From: JAMXLO01 sp041487355
Lineage (GTDB): Bacteria > Pseudomonadota > Alphaproteobacteria > Acetobacterales > Acetobacteraceae
NCBI GenBank assembly: GCA_041487355.1
Contig: JBGPND010000246.1
Span: 1 to 7,020, forward strand
DNA length: 7,020 bases
Reading direction: 5' to 3'
A program made the translations under genes and the position numbers. Positions 6,149 to 7,020 of this stretch are shown in pieces. Positions within the stretch are counted from its first letter, which is position 1; each line of letters begins with the position of its first letter. The notes under the pieces are model-generated. The model did no database searches. It was not told the DNA's origin and saw only the letters and a program-made list of their open reading frames with translations.

Positions 6149-6156
6149 GGCAGGGA

Positions 6157-6492
6157 TCAGGCGGCGACGGCGAAGGCGTCGACCTTCCAGCCGGCGGCGC
6201 TCATGGCCCGCTGGAGGGTGGCCATGAACCGGCGCGTCCTATCCATTCCGCCGGTCCGCGGCCACGATTGTCCGGTGAAGTGCCGGGCGAGCAGGTCGAG
6301 CAGCAACTCGCGCTCGATCTTGTCGAGGCCGCCATCCGGCGCGGCATCGCCATAGAATTCGTTTAGGGTCTCGACCAGGTCAGAGGCCGTCTCGATGATC
6401 TGGCGCAGCGCATCGTTCGATGGCGGCACCATGTGGCGGCGTTCGAGCTCCCAGCGGCAGCAGGCCAGCGGGGCGGAAAGCAGGGTGGACAA
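6157..6492 (-). CDS. Hypothetical protein, 111 residues, TTG start
   Basis: I do not recognise this family. The frame runs from TTG 6492-6490, preceded by GGGAG at a six-base distance, to TGA at 6157. An internal ATG (residue 21) is possible but has no comparable ribosome-binding site. The protein is soluble-looking, without signal or membrane segment. It has an amphipathic helical stretch (residues 27-46, DALRQIIETASDLVETLNEF), a second acidic helix (56-70, LDKIERELLLDLLAR), a HFTGQSWPRTGG turn and a third helix (RRFMATLQRAMSAAGW). It lies 117 bases downstream of murA on the same strand and two alternative hairpins occupy that gap. Its codon use resembles the neighbouring core genes, and its position suggests it belongs to the old murA side of the cluster rather than to the accessory genes. 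No function can be assigned. Confidence 0.65.
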   Translation of the reverse strand: MSTLLSAPLACCRWELERRHMVPPSNDALRQIIETASDLVETLNEFYGDAAPDGGLDKIERELLLDLLARHFTGQSWPRTGGMDRTRRFMATLQRAMSAAGWKVDAFAVAA

Positions 6493-6509
6493 GTGTATCT
6501 CCCGGGGCC

Positions 6510-6539
6510 GGGGGCTGCATGATCCCGGCGCAGGCCCCC
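6510..6539 (-). repeat. Imperfect hairpin in the murA/111-codon gene gap
   Basis: On the plus strand GGGGGCTGC (6510-6518), an 11-base loop and GCAGGCCCCC (6530-6539) pair with one bulged base. On the transcribed minus strand the stem ends just upstream of the GGGAG ribosome-binding site of the 111-codon gene. It shares the C5/G5 arm at 6535-6539 with the palindrome next to it, so only one of the two can form at a time. Confidence 0.4.
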
Positions 6540-6548
6540 ATATGGGGG
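6535..6548. repeat. Perfect 14-base palindrome CCCCCATATGGGGG
   Basis: Five C, ATAT, five G, lying 61 bases downstream of the murA stop. It could be a protein-binding dyad or, in RNA, a five base-pair stem with a four-base loop. No T-run follows on the minus strand, so a murA terminator is not clearly supported. Confidence 0.45.
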
Positions 6549-6609
6549 TCGGCGTGGCGCCAGTCCACCAGAAATGCTGTGGCGGCGCCGAACCCGATCG
6601 CCTCGGTGG

Positions 6610-7020
6610 TTATCCGGCCAGCCGCTCGATGTCCGCCCCGCAGGCCGCCAGCTTCTGCTCCACCGCCTCGTAGCCGCGGTCCAGGTGGTAGACCCGGTTC
6701 ACCACGGTCTCGCCCTTCGCTGCCAGTCCCGCCAGGATCAGCGAAACCGAGGCGCGCAGGTCGGTCGCCATGACCGGCGCACCCGACAGCGCCGGCACGC
6801 CGCGCACGATCGCCGACGCGCCGTGCACGTTGATCCGCGCGCCCATGCGGTTCAGCTCCGGCACATGCATGAAGCGGTTCTCGAATATCGTCTCGGTGAC
6901 CATCGCCGCACCTTCGGCTACCGCCATCAGCGCCATGAACTGCGCCTGCATGTCGGTGGGGAATCCGGGATAGGGCTCGGTCATCACGTCCGCGCCGTGC
7001 AATCCGTTCAGCCGGCGCAC
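6610..7020 (-). CDS. murA: UDP-N-acetylglucosamine 1-carboxyvinyltransferase (MurA), C-terminal part
   Basis: The 136 codons present are the C-terminal third of MurA, which transfers enolpyruvate from phosphoenolpyruvate to UDP-GlcNAc, the first committed step of peptidoglycan synthesis in the cytoplasm. Clear motifs are PYPGFPTDMQAQFMAL (its Asp is the catalytic aspartate equivalent to E. coli Asp305), FENRFMHVPELNRMGA, GAPVMATDLRAS, GLAAKGETVV and YHLDRGYE. The gene ends in TAA at 6612-6610 and its start lies beyond the right edge; the GTG at the very edge is an internal codon, not a start. The active-site loop cysteine (Cys115 in E. coli) is outside the window. murA next to his genes, infA and maf is a known alphaproteobacterial arrangement. 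Confidence 0.97.
   Translation of the reverse strand: MRRLNGLHGADVMTEPYPGFPTDMQAQFMALMAVAEGAAMVTETIFENRFMHVPELNRMGARINVHGASAIVRGVPALSGAPVMATDLRASVSLILAGLAAKGETVVNRVYHLDRGYEAVEQKLAACGADIERLAG

Noticed and set aside
1..7020. CRISPR array, tRNA, rRNA, insertion sequence, integrase or toxin-antitoxin signals.
   Set aside because: No regularly spaced repeats, tRNA-like cloverleaf, transposase/integrase motifs or terminal inverted repeats were seen on reading both strands.

Overview
The window looks like chromosomal DNA of a high-GC alphaproteobacterium, most likely of the Rhodospirillales/Acetobacteraceae type. This rests on the gene order murA ... hisG-hisD-infA-maf-ribonuclease E/G, on the alphaproteobacterial-style 72-residue IF-1, and on the strong G/C bias at third codon positions. 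The taxonomic assignment is inference from gene order and recalled protein families, not from a database search.

Layout from right to left on the minus strand: the 3' part of murA (6610-7020, cut by the window edge), a 111-codon gene of unknown function (6157-6492), then, after a roughly 3.1 kb accessory stretch, hisG (2364-3059), hisD (1054-2367), infA (763-981), maf (191-766) and the first 64 codons of a ribonuclease E/G gene (1-194). The housekeeping block is tightly packed. hisG/hisD, infA/maf and maf/RNase each share four bases (ATGA or GTGA), and the only real gap (72 bases, hisD to infA) carries a plausible infA promoter.

The accessory stretch (about 3060-6150) holds a mostly plus-strand set of genes unrelated to the housekeeping block: an alpha/beta hydrolase of the phospholipase/carboxylesterase (MhqO-like) type; directly behind it a zinc nucleoside/base deaminase with a twin-arginine-type export signal; a convergent short-chain dehydrogenase/reductase (SDR) on the minus strand; and, diverging from the SDR, a heavily decayed flavin disulfide oxidoreductase (mercuric/glutathione reductase-like) pseudogene. 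The pseudogene has four reading-frame changes, two large internal deletions and loss of the first redox cysteine.

Functionally, the conserved part covers peptidoglycan precursor synthesis (MurA), the first and last steps of histidine synthesis (HisG, HisD), translation initiation (IF-1), nucleotide house-cleaning (Maf) and RNA processing. HisG is the short form, which needs a HisZ partner not present here. The accessory genes look like a small redox/hydrolytic island in which one member has been lost by decay. I see no tRNA, rRNA, CRISPR, transposase or integrase signal. I did not find a clearly new multi-gene system. The least ordinary items are the exported deaminase paired with a hydrolase, the fossil oxidoreductase beside an intact SDR, and the mutually exclusive hairpins in front of the orphan 111-codon gene.
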